A program made the position numbers and the translations under genes. A DNA stretch of 64,000 bases from JAXHUM01 sp034189325 (GTDB lineage: Bacteria; Desulfobacterota; DSM-4660; Desulfatiglandales; Desulfatiglandaceae): contig JAXHUM010000054.1 in NCBI GenBank assembly GCA_034189325.1, positions 153,982 to 217,981 on the forward strand. Reading direction: 5' to 3'. The first letter of the stretch is position 1; the number at the start of each line of letters is the position of its first letter. The notes below the pieces were generated by a model. The model worked only from the letters and a program-made list of their open reading frames with translations, ran no database searches and was not told where the DNA came from. Below are positions 1 to 9,262 of the stretch, piece after piece.

Positions 1-1
1 A

Positions 2-643
2 GTCCGACTCAGTTCACTTGATCCTGGGGAGATCGATGCAGATATTATCGACCTGGCAGGTGCCGGGACATGGCTTTGTCCCCACTTTCATATACCTCTT
101 CAAAGCGGTGATGATCATATCTTGAGGCGGATGAACAGAAGTTATACGGGAAGAGAATTCTCATCCTTGGTTGAAGACATTAAAGAAAAGATCCCTACGG
201 CAGCTATCGGTGTGGATGTTATGGCAGGGTTTCCTGGAGAAGATCATAGGGCCCATATGAACACGGTGTCTCTTATCAACGATCTCCCGATATCGTATCT
301 CCATGTCTTCCCCTTCTCACGGAGGAAAGGGACTCCTGCCTACAGCTTTGAAGGGCAGAATGACCCCTCCACAATCAAGGAGAGGGCGCAAGAGCTGAGG
401 GCCCTTGGACAAATAAAAAGGCAGGCCTTTTATCGAGGCTGTCTTTACAAAACTTTTGAGGTGCTCGTGGAAGGAAGGGCTTTGAAGGATGATACGATGC
501 TCAAAGGGACAAGCGACAACTATCTCCCAGTGGTATTTACTCCGGTTCAGACGTTAAGACAGGGACGAGTGCCTGTCCTTATGGAACAGATAAGGGACGG
601 CGCTCTTGTCGGAGGTGAGGTGGGCGGTTATGGGCCTGCTTGA
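2..643 (+). CDS. mtaB: tRNA t6A37 methylthiotransferase MtaB, C-terminal part (5' end outside window)
   Basis: The reading frame is open from base 2, so the N-terminal part, with the UPF0004 domain and the radical-SAM CxxxCxxC motif, lies outside the window. What remains is the end of the radical SAM barrel (HIPLQSGDD, then RRMNR and a GFPGE motif) and a C-terminal TRAM-like segment. This pattern fits MtaB, which adds a methylthio group to N6-threonylcarbamoyladenosine at position 37 of ANN-decoding tRNAs. The related enzymes MiaB and RimO share the architecture. The segment HVFPFSRRKGTPA is more MtaB-like, so MtaB is preferred. It converges with kptA. Confidence 0.85.
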   Translation, partial: VRLSSLDPGEIDADIIDLAGAGTWLCPHFHIPLQSGDDHILRRMNRSYTGREFSSLVEDIKEKIPTAAIGVDVMAGFPGEDHRAHMNTVSLINDLPISYLHVFPFSRRKGTPAYSFEGQNDPSTIKERAQELRALGQIKRQAFYRGCLYKTFEVLVEGRALKDDTMLKGTSDNYLPVVFTPVQTLRQGRVPVLMEQIRDGALVGGEVGGYGPA

Positions 644-723
644 GCGTAAAATGGATTTTTCCTCCCATCCCGGACAACTCTCGTTCCAACCCATCATGGC
701 GAGACGCCTTTCTCTTGAGAGGG

Positions 724-1611
724 TTATGTTTTTTTTCGGTACTTTCTCGCCTTTTCCTTCCAGCCTTTCGGCCTTTTCCCCTTTTTTCTCCTGGTGAGAT
801 CAGGGTCTTTGAGAGGATCCAGGGAAAAGCTGCCGGGCGTGAAGTCAAGAGCCCTTTTTTGGAGTGGGTCCATGGGTGTCGGGCTCTGCTTTTTGGCTCG
901 TTCCAGAGTCTTTTTTGGGACCAGTGGACCGGCAATAAACTGAGGGGAAATCCCGGAACTCAGAAAGAGTCCTCCGAATTGATAAAAGGGAGTCCCTCGT
1001 TGCTGTGCTTCGGCGGCAATCACTTCAATGATTACCGGGTTCTGATCGCGTCTCTTTCCAATTCTGAGTGCCAAGGCCCGATCGGGGGACAGGACAAGGG
1101 ACCTTTCTCTATCGGCCCGAAGACCCTTATCCATAACAAAGGCGTGGGCCTTTGCTCGAATCGGTGTGAAGAGTATTTTCGGTAGCGATGTTTCCGTCCT
1201 GTTGATTGGGAGTGTCCACTGCTGTTTTTTTGTCCTAATCCTGTTGCCTTCACACTGAAATAGGCTTCTATCCTGTCCCAACAGGACTTCGTTAATGTGT
1301 GACAGCCTCACATAACTCCAGCCCTCTTCTTCATGAATCGCCTTGAGAAGCTCTTTTAAGGTAATAAATCCCTCCATGTCCGGGACAAGGCCGAATTCAT
1401 CCGGCTTGTGCCCAAGCACGTAGGTCAGCAGGCGCGACAACCCGACAATCTTGATTTCGTGATTCCTCTTGCCCAGTTTATGCCTCCCTGAAAACGTACC
1501 TGCCTCAGTTCCTGACCCTTTCAAAAACAGTATCCTATGTCCATGTTCTGAGGTCAAGCCTCCACTGTCCATGGACAAATAGTACGTTAAGATCAATTTC
1601 CTGTGTGGCAA
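724..1611 (-). CDS. kptA: RNA 2'-phosphotransferase, Tpt1/KptA family
   Basis: Residues from about 56 match the KptA/Tpt1 family: an N-terminal winged-helix-like part (LSRLLTYVLGHKPDEFGL) followed by the ADP-ribosyltransferase-like part (TPIRAKAHAFVMDKGL, then PVIIEV and GGLFLSSGI). The family removes an internal 2'-phosphate from RNA using NAD+. In eukaryotes this finishes tRNA splicing; the bacterial role is not established. The first 50 or so residues do not look like the family and the first codon is TTG, so the true start may lie further downstream (an in-frame ATG is at 1572). The C-terminus carries an unusual Lys/Arg-rich tail of about 25 residues that could bind RNA. Confidence 0.85.
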   Translation of the reverse strand: MPHRKLILTYYLSMDSGGLTSEHGHRILFLKGSGTEAGTFSGRHKLGKRNHEIKIVGLSRLLTYVLGHKPDEFGLVPDMEGFITLKELLKAIHEEEGWSYVRLSHINEVLLGQDRSLFQCEGNRIRTKKQQWTLPINRTETSLPKILFTPIRAKAHAFVMDKGLRADRERSLVLSPDRALALRIGKRRDQNPVIIEVIAAEAQQRGTPFYQFGGLFLSSGISPQFIAGPLVPKKTLERAKKQSPTPMDPLQKRALDFTPGSFSLDPLKDPDLTRRKKGKRPKGWKEKARKYRKKT

Positions 1612-1738
1612 GGGTGTCTACCGTCTCTGGATTGCAAGGAGTTTTTTATTCTGATAATGTGCTGGATAACAAATCGAGGCCCTTTTAGGGGGGCTTTCGA
1701 GATTGATCTAAAGTGGGCCATTAGGCGTTGCCACGGGA

Positions 1739-4198
1739 ATGAAAACGTTGACCGAATACAATGCGACCTGTTTGAGAATAGCTGTTTGTGTCCCGGTGAG
1801 GGGGACCTTCCTCTACGTGGTGCCCCAGGCATTGGCTCCATGTGCCAATGTAGGGTGCCAGGTTATTGTGCCCTTTAAAAACCGGAAGGTCGAGGGATAT
1901 ATTCTTGAAAAAGTATCTCAAGCACAAGATCTGGAACTGAAAGAGATAGTGGACATTCCTCACAAGACCCCCCTTTTTCATAGTCAACAGGTAGCCTTCT
2001 TTGAATGGATCTCCGAGTATTACATTCAACCGATTGGAAACATCATCCGGTCGGCATTGCCTGACGGCATGAAAATGGGCCTGTGCAAGTCCATCTTTTT
2101 AACGGAGCATGGATCGAGGGCCATTGAGGAGCTTGATCGTGATTCTGAAGATCGGGAAATCTTGTCATGGATCAGGGATCATCCAGGCAAAAGAGCGCCC
2201 TGGTCTTTTTCGAGGATCTCCGCCCTTGAGAAATTGAAATGGCTAAGCATTGAAGATGGAAAACCAAAAAGGAGCATGACCCCTCTCCTCCGAACGTTCG
2301 TGAGACCGAAAAAGGGCGTAGATCTCAAGGCTTTTCTTGAGCAGGATGAGGGGACTTTCAAGGCCAAAGGAGAGGTTGAGTTTCTGAAAACAGTCTTTTC
2401 TTCTGAGTCCATACGATTGAGTGAATTGTCTGCCAACTTTTCAAACGGCCGTTATCTCGTCAACAAATGGATCGGAAAAGGTGTCCTGGAAAGTTACAAA
2501 GAGAAACTCTGCCGGAGCTCCCTCGGAAATATCGTCTTTTCTTCTTCGCCTCCCCTCACACTCTATGGCCAGCAACGGGAGGCCCTTGATTCAATCACCG
2601 CAGCTTTAGACAAAAAGACCTTTTCGTCTGTTCTTCTTTACGGCGTAACGGGGAGCGGCAAGACAGAGGTCTATTGTCGGGCCATCGAATACGCCTTTCG
2701 CTCCGGCCGCCAGGCCATTGTGATGCTCCCTGAAATATCTCTCGCCACCTATATGGAAAACATTTTCAGATCCCGCCTTGGTCATCGGATATCCGTCTAC
2801 CACAGCGGACTGAGCTCGGGTGAGCGATTTGACCAGTGGATGAAAATAGTCAGGGGCGAAGTGGATCTCGTTATGGGGGCCCGCTCGGCCCTGTTTGCGC
2901 CATTACCCAGACTCGGTTTGATTATCGTCGATGAAGAGCATGACCCCTCTTTCAAGCAGGAAAACAATCCCCGATATAATGGAAGGGATATGGCCGTTGT
3001 GAGAGCCAAAATTGAGGATACCCTGGTGATACTCGGGTCTGGGACCCCATCGATTCAGTCTTATCAGAACTGCATGAACGGGCGATACCACCTGCTTGAG
3101 ATGCCGGAAAGGGTTGAAAAGAGACCTCTCCCTGAGGTGGAGATCATTGATATGAAGACCCTCCCGGAGAGGCAACAGGGAAACAGGATGATCAGTCCGA
3201 GGCTTCATCAGGCTATTGAAGGGAATATTCGGTCGGGGGACCAAACGATCCTCTTCTTAAACCGAAGGGGTTTTCATCGCCTTTACCTGTGCCGCTTTTG
3301 TGGCCGGCACGTCCGTTGTCCCAACTGCGACGTGTCACTTACCTATCATTTGGAGAATGATCGCCTCTCCTGTCATTACTGTGGTTTCCACGCGGCAAAG
3401 GAGACCACGTGTGTTGCTTGCGGTCGCAAAGGACTGAAGGCCTATGGATTCGGAACGGAGAAGCTGGCGCATGAACTCAGGGAGCTTTTTCCATCGGCAC
3501 GAATTGACAGAATGGATGCCGACAGCACCCGGAGGAGGGGTGAAACGCTCAGGATACTGAAGCGGTTCAGCAGACAGGAGACGGATATTCTGGTGGGGAC
3601 CCAAATGGTCACTAAGGGATATGATTTTCCAAAGGTGACGCTGGTGGGTGTTATCGCGGCGGATTTGTCCCTTGAATTTCCCGATTTCAGAGCGGGTGAA
3701 AGGACGTTCCAAATCTTGTCACAGGTGGCGGGCAGGGCCGGCAGGGGGCCGGCCAAGGGCAGGGTCATCATCCAGACCTTCAACCCGAATCATTACTCGA
3801 TCAAGACAGCTGTGGACAATGACTTTTTATCTTTTTTTATGAAAGAGCGGGAACTCAGACAGCAGCTTGGATACCCCCCTTTTTATCATTTGGCCTGTTT
3901 AAGGCTCCAGGGGAATGACAAGGAAAAAACCGCCGGGGCAGCTCAAAAACTGGGACAGGATGTGAGAAGTGTTGTCAAAGGCAGCCATCAAATGAATAAA
4001 GACCTCATCCTTTTGGGACCGGTCGAAGCGCCGATCGCCAAGTTGAAGGGGAAGTACAGGTGGCAAATGCTGGTCAAAGGCAGAACAAATGCAGCCCTCA
4101 AAGAGTTCCTGGTCCTTGTTGACAGGCAATTGGTAAGGCCACTTCAGACAAGGGGCCTTCAACTTATCTTGGATGTTGATCCCTATCAGATGATCTGA
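1739..4198 (+). CDS. priA: Primosomal replication restart helicase PriA
   Basis: An 819-residue PriA. It has an N-terminal DNA-binding part, a superfamily 2 helicase core with Walker A GVTGSGKTE near residue 302 and the DEEHD box near 398, and a zinc-binding insertion from about residue 518 with paired cysteines (CRFCGRHVRCPNC, CHYCGF, CVACGRKG). A QVAGRAGRG helicase motif VI follows. PriA reloads the replisome at stalled forks by binding branched DNA and recruiting DnaB. The length is within the usual range. The 3' end overlaps the convergent Memo-family gene by 35 bp, so the two transcripts are antisense over their last codons. Confidence 0.97.
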   Translation: MKTLTEYNATCLRIAVCVPVRGTFLYVVPQALAPCANVGCQVIVPFKNRKVEGYILEKVSQAQDLELKEIVDIPHKTPLFHSQQVAFFEWISEYYIQPIGNIIRSALPDGMKMGLCKSIFLTEHGSRAIEELDRDSEDREILSWIRDHPGKRAPWSFSRISALEKLKWLSIEDGKPKRSMTPLLRTFVRPKKGVDLKAFLEQDEGTFKAKGEVEFLKTVFSSESIRLSELSANFSNGRYLVNKWIGKGVLESYKEKLCRSSLGNIVFSSSPPLTLYGQQREALDSITAALDKKTFSSVLLYGVTGSGKTEVYCRAIEYAFRSGRQAIVMLPEISLATYMENIFRSRLGHRISVYHSGLSSGERFDQWMKIVRGEVDLVMGARSALFAPLPRLGLIIVDEEHDPSFKQENNPRYNGRDMAVVRAKIEDTLVILGSGTPSIQSYQNCMNGRYHLLEMPERVEKRPLPEVEIIDMKTLPERQQGNRMISPRLHQAIEGNIRSGDQTILFLNRRGFHRLYLCRFCGRHVRCPNCDVSLTYHLENDRLSCHYCGFHAAKETTCVACGRKGLKAYGFGTEKLAHELRELFPSARIDRMDADSTRRRGETLRILKRFSRQETDILVGTQMVTKGYDFPKVTLVGVIAADLSLEFPDFRAGERTFQILSQVAGRAGRGPAKGRVIIQTFNPNHYSIKTAVDNDFLSFFMKERELRQQLGYPPFYHLACLRLQGNDKEKTAGAAQKLGQDVRSVVKGSHQMNKDLILLGPVEAPIAKLKGKYRWQMLVKGRTNAALKEFLVLVDRQLVRPLQTRGLQLILDVDPYQMI

Positions 4199-5108
4199 AC
4201 AGGGCCGCGGCAAGATACCCCACGACCCGGTTGTGGTAGCCGGTGATATCGCCGGAATTTGCATAGTCCAAGATGTAGCTCTGATCAGCTCCCAGTTTTC
4301 GGGCCGTCAGCATGGTTGCGATGACAGGGCCTTGGCCGCAGGCCTCGCAATGACCTTTGGAGAGGGCCTTGTCAAGGGCTTCGGGATCAAAGGCCTTTGT
4401 ATGTTTGATGAATTCCAGATCCTTTTCTTTTGCCTTTTGATAGGTGTGATAGTGCGAAAGGTCGCTGCTGGCCAGTATCAACGTGTCTTCCGAACGGCCC
4501 AAGGCCTCAGCAAGTATCCTTGAAATGTCGAGACAGGTATTATAATCCTGTTGTCCCATAACAATCGGAACAATACTAAATTCGCTCAGAACGGTTTGCA
4601 GGAACGGCAACTGGATCTCCAGGGAGTGTTCCATTCCATGGGCTTGCGCAAGCCATCTGATGCAGGGTTTTCCAAGTTGGATGATTTTCTTGGCCATGGA
4701 CAGATCGACAGGTACATCGCCTAAAGGTGTCCTGTAAACCTTCTGAAGATTGACCGATACTCCTTTGAATGTGGCCCTGTGACTTGGACCCACCAGAATG
4801 ATTCGCCTGAAAGGCCTGCCCTGAAGAATCTTGTAAGCATGGGCCGCAACAGGGCCGGAGTACGTATAGCCGGCATGAGGCACAATAATTGCTTTCAATG
4901 TGCCTTTTACAGGAGGCGTTGCCGCTTCCGACAAAAGGTGCTCGACTCTCTTTTGCAGCTGATCTCTTGATCGAGGGTACCATTGCCCTGCAAGAATGGG
5001 GAGACGAACACTCTGTTTTTCCTCAGCCTTTATGCAAAGAGGGTACAAGGACATAAAGGCCAAGAGGATTGGTCCAAGAGTGATTAGTCTTACTGTATAC
5101 CTGTTCAT
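4164..5108 (-). CDS. Memo-family (AmmeMemoRadiSam protein B-like) protein with signal peptide
   Basis: From about residue 35 the protein matches the Memo family: LAGQWYPR, the IIVPHAGYTYSG motif, GPSHRATFKGVSV, and a late Cys-containing segment CEACGQGPV. In human MEMO1 a site of two His and one Cys binds metal, and the equivalent PHAGY His, GPSH His and late Cys are all present here. An N-terminal hydrophobic stretch (about residues 8-26, ending CIKAEE) looks like a secretion signal, which is unusual because Memo proteins are normally cytoplasmic. The usual partners, an AMMECR1 protein and a radical SAM protein, are not adjacent. The substrate and reaction are unknown. It overlaps priA at its 3' end. 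Confidence 0.85.
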   Translation of the reverse strand: MNRYTVRLITLGPILLAFMSLYPLCIKAEEKQSVRLPILAGQWYPRSRDQLQKRVEHLLSEAATPPVKGTLKAIIVPHAGYTYSGPVAAHAYKILQGRPFRRIILVGPSHRATFKGVSVNLQKVYRTPLGDVPVDLSMAKKIIQLGKPCIRWLAQAHGMEHSLEIQLPFLQTVLSEFSIVPIVMGQQDYNTCLDISRILAEALGRSEDTLILASSDLSHYHTYQKAKEKDLEFIKHTKAFDPEALDKALSKGHCEACGQGPVIATMLTARKLGADQSYILDYANSGDITGYHNRVVGYLAAALFRSSDRDQHPR

Positions 5109-5319
5109 TGTGGAACCTCAAAACAACGGCCCTATTGTGTCAGTTTTGAGAAGATCTTTCAAGAGACGTTTGCTTTCTTTTGGGGGGGTACTATCCATGA
5201 CAGAAAAAATGGGGCAGAAAAAATCTTGCCATGTCGCGGTCTAATGCGCTAGAAGAATCAGATGATCAGAGTGGTGGATAACACACTCTTTTACAGGCCT
5301 TTATTTGGAGGAGATCCTC

Positions 5320-5835
5320 GTGAATGATTTTAGAAGAATGACAATTTTTGTGACAGGAGTGTTCTTTTTTGCACTCATCATTTTTGGGTGCCAGAAAGAG
5401 ACCGATGCGGATACCATTGGACCCGATTTCTCTCTTCTGGATTTATCAGGGCAAGAGAGGACCTTGGGAGAGTTTAAAGGGAAAGTGGTCCTTCTTGACT
5501 TCTGGGCGACATGGTGTCTTCCCTGCAAAATGTCACTTCCGAAACTTGTCAAACTGCAGAAGGAGAACAGGGATAAGGGGTTAATTATACTGGGGGTATC
5601 CCTTGATAATCCGGAGAGCATGAGCAACAAAGACCTCCTGGTTTTTAAGGAAAAGAATAATATCAACTATCCTATTCTGAGGGCTAACCAGAAAATACTA
5701 CAGGATTATTTCAAAGACAGCTCCATAGCCATCCCCACCCTCTTTATCATCGATCGGGAGGGTCGCATACGAGACAAAATTGTGGGTTATGAGCCTGGGG
5801 CTGTTGAAAAAGGCCTCCTAGACGTTTTGAAATGA
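5320..5835 (+). CDS. TlpA-like thioredoxin-fold lipoprotein
   Basis: A 171-residue thiol-disulfide protein. The N-terminus has a hydrophobic stretch ending in a lipobox (IIFGC), so it is probably a lipoprotein facing the periplasm. The thioredoxin fold follows, with the redox motif WATWCLPCKM and the cis-proline segment IAIPTLFIIDREG. TlpA/ResA-type proteins reduce periplasmic disulfides, for example in cytochrome c maturation, but no cytochrome genes are nearby. The GTG at 5320 is chosen because GGAGGAG sits 7 bases before it; the in-frame TTG at 5305 lies upstream of that ribosome binding site. The stop overlaps the next ATG by 4 bases, so the two genes are translationally coupled. Confidence 0.9.
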   Translation: MNDFRRMTIFVTGVFFFALIIFGCQKETDADTIGPDFSLLDLSGQERTLGEFKGKVVLLDFWATWCLPCKMSLPKLVKLQKENRDKGLIILGVSLDNPESMSNKDLLVFKEKNNINYPILRANQKILQDYFKDSSIAIPTLFIIDREGRIRDKIVGYEPGAVEKGLLDVLK

Positions 5836-6677
5836 TTATTGATTTTCATACACACCTGTTTCCGCCCTCCTTCCGGAATAGGCGGTCTGCCCTCTTTGCT
5901 GATGAATCCGCTTTTCAATCGATGTATGATTCTCCTCAGGCCAGGCTTGCCGGCGGTGAAGAGACGATCCGTACGATGGATGAAGAGGGTGTGCAAGTGT
6001 CGGTCATTTTCGGGTTTCCTTGGGAACGGGAGGACAACTACCAGCGGCACAATGATTATATCCTCGAACAGGTGCATCGTTATCCCGGCCGGTTCGTCGG
6101 GTTTTGCTGTTTTTCCCCCCTGTCTCCTCAAGGACCACGAGAAGCGGAAAGATGCCTTCAGTCCGGCCTTTCCGGAGTGGGAGAGCTGGCGGTCTATGAT
6201 TCGGGATTGACTCTCGAGGTGAGAGAAGGCCTGAAGGAGGTGATGGCGATCTGCGCCGAGTTTGATGCGCCTGTTTTGATCCACACAAATGAACCGGTAG
6301 GTCACATGTATGCCGGGAAAACAGCCATGAACCTCCGACAGATATATGCTTTTGTCAAGAGATATCCCTCCAATCGGATTATTCTGGCCCACTGGGGAGG
6401 TGGGATCTTTTTCTACGGCCTGATGAAAAAAGAGGTTAAAGATGTCCTGAAGAACGTCTGGTATGATACGGCCGCCTCACCCTATCTTTACACTCCCGAT
6501 ATCTACCGTGTCGCCGGTGAAATCATCGGTTTTGATAAGATCCTCTTTGGGAGTGATCATCCCCTTCTAAGACCTCAGCGATACTTCCGGGAAATAGATC
6601 AGGCAGGTCTTTCTCAAAATCTTGTGGATCAGATCAGAGGAGAAAATGCGGCTCGCCTCCTCAGGATGTCAGGCTAG
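5832..6677 (+). CDS. Amidohydrolase-2 family (TIM-barrel) metal-dependent hydrolase
   Basis: A 281-residue TIM-barrel protein of the amidohydrolase-related family. It has the first-strand metal motif IIDFHTHLFPP, a mid-protein LIHTNEP, the ILAHWGGG histidine, and the FGSDHPLL aspartate near the C-terminus. Members hydrolyse or decarboxylate diverse cyclic or carboxylated compounds, so the substrate cannot be named from sequence. No signal peptide is seen, so it should act in the cytoplasm. The ATG overlaps the stop of the TlpA-like gene in an ATGA arrangement. It converges with nadA, with only 16 bp between the stops. Confidence 0.88.
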   Translation: MIIDFHTHLFPPSFRNRRSALFADESAFQSMYDSPQARLAGGEETIRTMDEEGVQVSVIFGFPWEREDNYQRHNDYILEQVHRYPGRFVGFCCFSPLSPQGPREAERCLQSGLSGVGELAVYDSGLTLEVREGLKEVMAICAEFDAPVLIHTNEPVGHMYAGKTAMNLRQIYAFVKRYPSNRIILAHWGGGIFFYGLMKKEVKDVLKNVWYDTAASPYLYTPDIYRVAGEIIGFDKILFGSDHPLLRPQRYFREIDQAGLSQNLVDQIRGENAARLLRMSG

Positions 6678-6693
6678 CCGTCACGCCTTCGGC

Positions 6694-7632
6694 TCATGTC
6701 GTGGGAATCGCAAGCATGCGGTCAACGGCCATTTTCGCCTTTATCCTGATATCTTCAGGCACTTCCACCACCGGCTGCATATTTTGAAGGGCTGACAAAA
6801 TCTCCGGCAATCCGATCCTTTTCATGTCGGTACATATCATGTCAGGGGAGGCCGGAATAAATACCTTATCAGGATTCCTTTTTGAAAGGGGATAGAGAAT
6901 ACCGACCTCAGTGCCGACTATAAACTCCTTTCTGTGCGATTCAGCTGCGTAGGCGATCATCCCGGAAGTGCTCTTGACCTCATCGGCCAGAGCAAGAACC
7001 TCCGGAGGACATTCGGGATGCGCCAAAAAAAGGGCATCGGGATGCTGCTGTTTGGTCTTCATGACCTGGGCAACGGTCAGGTTGTTGTGGATCGGGCAAT
7101 ACCCATTCCAGTAGCTTATTTTTCTGTCCGTATGAGACTGGGTGTATTGCGCGAGGTTTTTGTCCGGCGTCATCAGTATATGCGCGGAAGGGTCTGTGGA
7201 GTTAGCGACCTGTACGGCATTGGCCGAGGTACAGCAAAGATCGCTTTCAGCCTTGACTCCAGCGGTTGTATTGACATAACTGATGACGACGGGGTCTTTC
7301 ATCTCTTGCTTTTTGTGCCTCAGCTCTTGCGCCGTGATCATGTCCGCCATAGGACAACCTGCCGTCAAAACCGGTAGTAGAATAGTCTTGTCCGGGCAGA
7401 GAATGGATGCTGTTTCAGCCATGAAATGAACACCGCAGAAGACGATGACGTCTGCCTCTGTCCGGGATGCCTTGATGGAGAGTTCCAGAGAATCCCCTGA
7501 AAGGTCGGCCAGATCCTGGACCTCTGGAATCTGGTAGTTATGAGCCAGAAGAATGGCCTTTCTTTTTTTAAGGAGAACCCTGATCCTCTCCCTGAGGCTT
7601 CCATTAGGATCGGTCGTTGTATGTGATTCCAT
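6694..7632 (-). CDS. nadA: Quinolinate synthase NadA
   Basis: NadA condenses iminoaspartate with dihydroxyacetone phosphate to make quinolinate for NAD synthesis, using an oxygen-sensitive [4Fe-4S] cluster held by three cysteines. Those cysteines are visible in TAGCPMADM, NGYCPIHNN and DMICTDMKRI. Other family marks are ILLAHNYQ at the start of the first domain, VIVFCGVHFMAETA, and CCTSANA. The length (312 aa) is normal. No nadB or nadC lies next to it, so the iminoaspartate supplier must be elsewhere. Confidence 0.97.
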   Translation of the reverse strand: MESHTTTDPNGSLRERIRVLLKKRKAILLAHNYQIPEVQDLADLSGDSLELSIKASRTEADVIVFCGVHFMAETASILCPDKTILLPVLTAGCPMADMITAQELRHKKQEMKDPVVISYVNTTAGVKAESDLCCTSANAVQVANSTDPSAHILMTPDKNLAQYTQSHTDRKISYWNGYCPIHNNLTVAQVMKTKQQHPDALFLAHPECPPEVLALADEVKSTSGMIAYAAESHRKEFIVGTEVGILYPLSKRNPDKVFIPASPDMICTDMKRIGLPEILSALQNMQPVVEVPEDIRIKAKMAVDRMLAIPTT

Positions 7633-7732
7633 TTTGTACGCAAGGGGTCTTATTCACAAGAGTCGACCTCCCGCAAAAGCGTCCCCACTTTTTTTGTCAA
7701 TGTGTGATTGCCGTAACAGGAAATAGGGTCTA

Positions 7733-9262
7733 TCAGTACTTCCCGCCGTGATCTTTCTTAACCTGTTCACGATCGATTTCTCCATCCTCCATTTTGGGGA
7801 GAGAATCGACGAAAACAACATGTTTGGGCTTTTTATATCGTGCTATTTTCGAGGCCACAAATTCGATCAGGGCTTTGGGGTCTAAGGATTTTCCAGGTTT
7901 TAAGACGCAAACAGCCTTGATGGCTTCTCCCCACTCTTCATCCGCAACCCCAATCACAGCAACCTCGGACACGTTTTCGTTGTCAAGGATCGCCTTTTCC
8001 ACTTCAGCGGGGTAAACGTTTTCCCCTCCCGGCTTGATAAGCTCTTTCTGGGCCTTTCTTTTGACATACCACAAATACCCATCCTCATCAAACCGGCCGA
8101 TATCTCCCGTATGATGCCACCCGTTGCGAAAGGTGTAGGCATTGTCCTCATCCAGGCCCCAGTATCCTTTAAAGACCATCGGGGATCGAACGCAGATCTC
8201 CCCCGGTGTTCCTACAGGAACCTCTTTGTCGTAGTCGTCAAAAAGGGCGACCTTGACCAGTTGAGAGGGTCTCCCTGCGCTCCCGGGCCGCTCCTCCATC
8301 GGTCCTCCAGTGACACCCATGGCTTCGGTCTGTCCAAAGCCGGTCCAGAACCGGACATTGGGAGCAATCTGTGCAAATCTACGGAGATTATCAGGGTGGT
8401 CGAGCCCACCCACATTTCGAACGCTTGCCAGATCATAGGCGCCTTTGCTTTCCTCATATTTGTCCGTGATCATTTTTAGAATAGGGGCAAAGTTGAAAAA
8501 GACCGTTCCCTTTTCCCTTTCTATGAGCTGAAGGGTGAGCTCGGGGTCAAAGCGATCGATCACAACGTTCTTCCCACCCCCTTGCATCACGGCTAACCCC
8601 GTGAAGAGACCCGCCACATGAAAGAGGGGAAGGGCGCAGATGTGGCAGTCTTCCGGTCCGAGGCCATAACTGTGCATGAGCTGCAGATTAGAAATGCAGA
8701 TGTTGGCCTGACTCAAAAGGGCACCCCGGGGGTGCCCACCTACCGCCGCCGTGTGAATAATGACATATCCTGAATCTGCGGGAATATCGATCTCCTCGTC
8801 CGCCCCCTCATCCGCATAGAGTTCGCCAAAGGGGAGGAATCCATCTGAGCCCCCTCCTTCACCTATGGAATAACACCGTTGAATCGATTTGACCCTTCCC
8901 GATACATCGGAAACAGTCTTTGCATATTCCTGTCCAGCAAAAACGATTGTGGGAGTACAGTCATTAAGGACATATTCTACCTCGTCCGGCTGGAACCGCC
9001 AGTTTACAGGAAGCAATATGGCCCCTATTTTTGAAACGGCTCCGTACAGGATCATGAATTCATCACAGTTGTGGGCCACAACACCGATGCGATCTCCTTC
9101 CTTAATGCCCGATTGGAGAAGTCCGGCTGCAAGCCTGTCGCATTTTTCCCTGTACTGCTTGTGGGTTAGCCGAACATCTTTGAATACAATACAGTCATTG
9201 TCGGGGAATAACTGTGCGTTGCGACATATGAAGTCATAGATAGTATAGTCATAAAGCCCCAT
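7733..9262 (-). CDS. AMP-dependent acyl-CoA ligase with atypical A3 and A10 motifs
   Basis: A 509-residue member of the acyl-adenylate-forming superfamily. It has the N-terminal FKDVRLTHKQ segment, GFGQTEAMG (A5), YWGLDEDNAYTFRNGWHHTGDIG (A7 and flanks) and a C-terminal swivelling domain (KPGGENVYPAEVE). The phosphate-loop motif, usually TSGTTGxPKG, reads TAAVGGHPRG here. The C-terminal A10 motif, where a Gly-Lys carries the catalytic lysine for adenylation, reads DGEIDRE with Glu in place of Lys (codon GAA, read directly). Likely substrates are fatty or aromatic carboxylic acids. The start is supported by GGGAGGG 6 bases before the ATG. It is not adjacent to beta-oxidation genes. Confidence 0.88.
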   Translation of the reverse strand: MGLYDYTIYDFICRNAQLFPDNDCIVFKDVRLTHKQYREKCDRLAAGLLQSGIKEGDRIGVVAHNCDEFMILYGAVSKIGAILLPVNWRFQPDEVEYVLNDCTPTIVFAGQEYAKTVSDVSGRVKSIQRCYSIGEGGGSDGFLPFGELYADEGADEEIDIPADSGYVIIHTAAVGGHPRGALLSQANICISNLQLMHSYGLGPEDCHICALPLFHVAGLFTGLAVMQGGGKNVVIDRFDPELTLQLIEREKGTVFFNFAPILKMITDKYEESKGAYDLASVRNVGGLDHPDNLRRFAQIAPNVRFWTGFGQTEAMGVTGGPMEERPGSAGRPSQLVKVALFDDYDKEVPVGTPGEICVRSPMVFKGYWGLDEDNAYTFRNGWHHTGDIGRFDEDGYLWYVKRKAQKELIKPGGENVYPAEVEKAILDNENVSEVAVIGVADEEWGEAIKAVCVLKPGKSLDPKALIEFVASKIARYKKPKHVVFVDSLPKMEDGEIDREQVKKDHGGKY

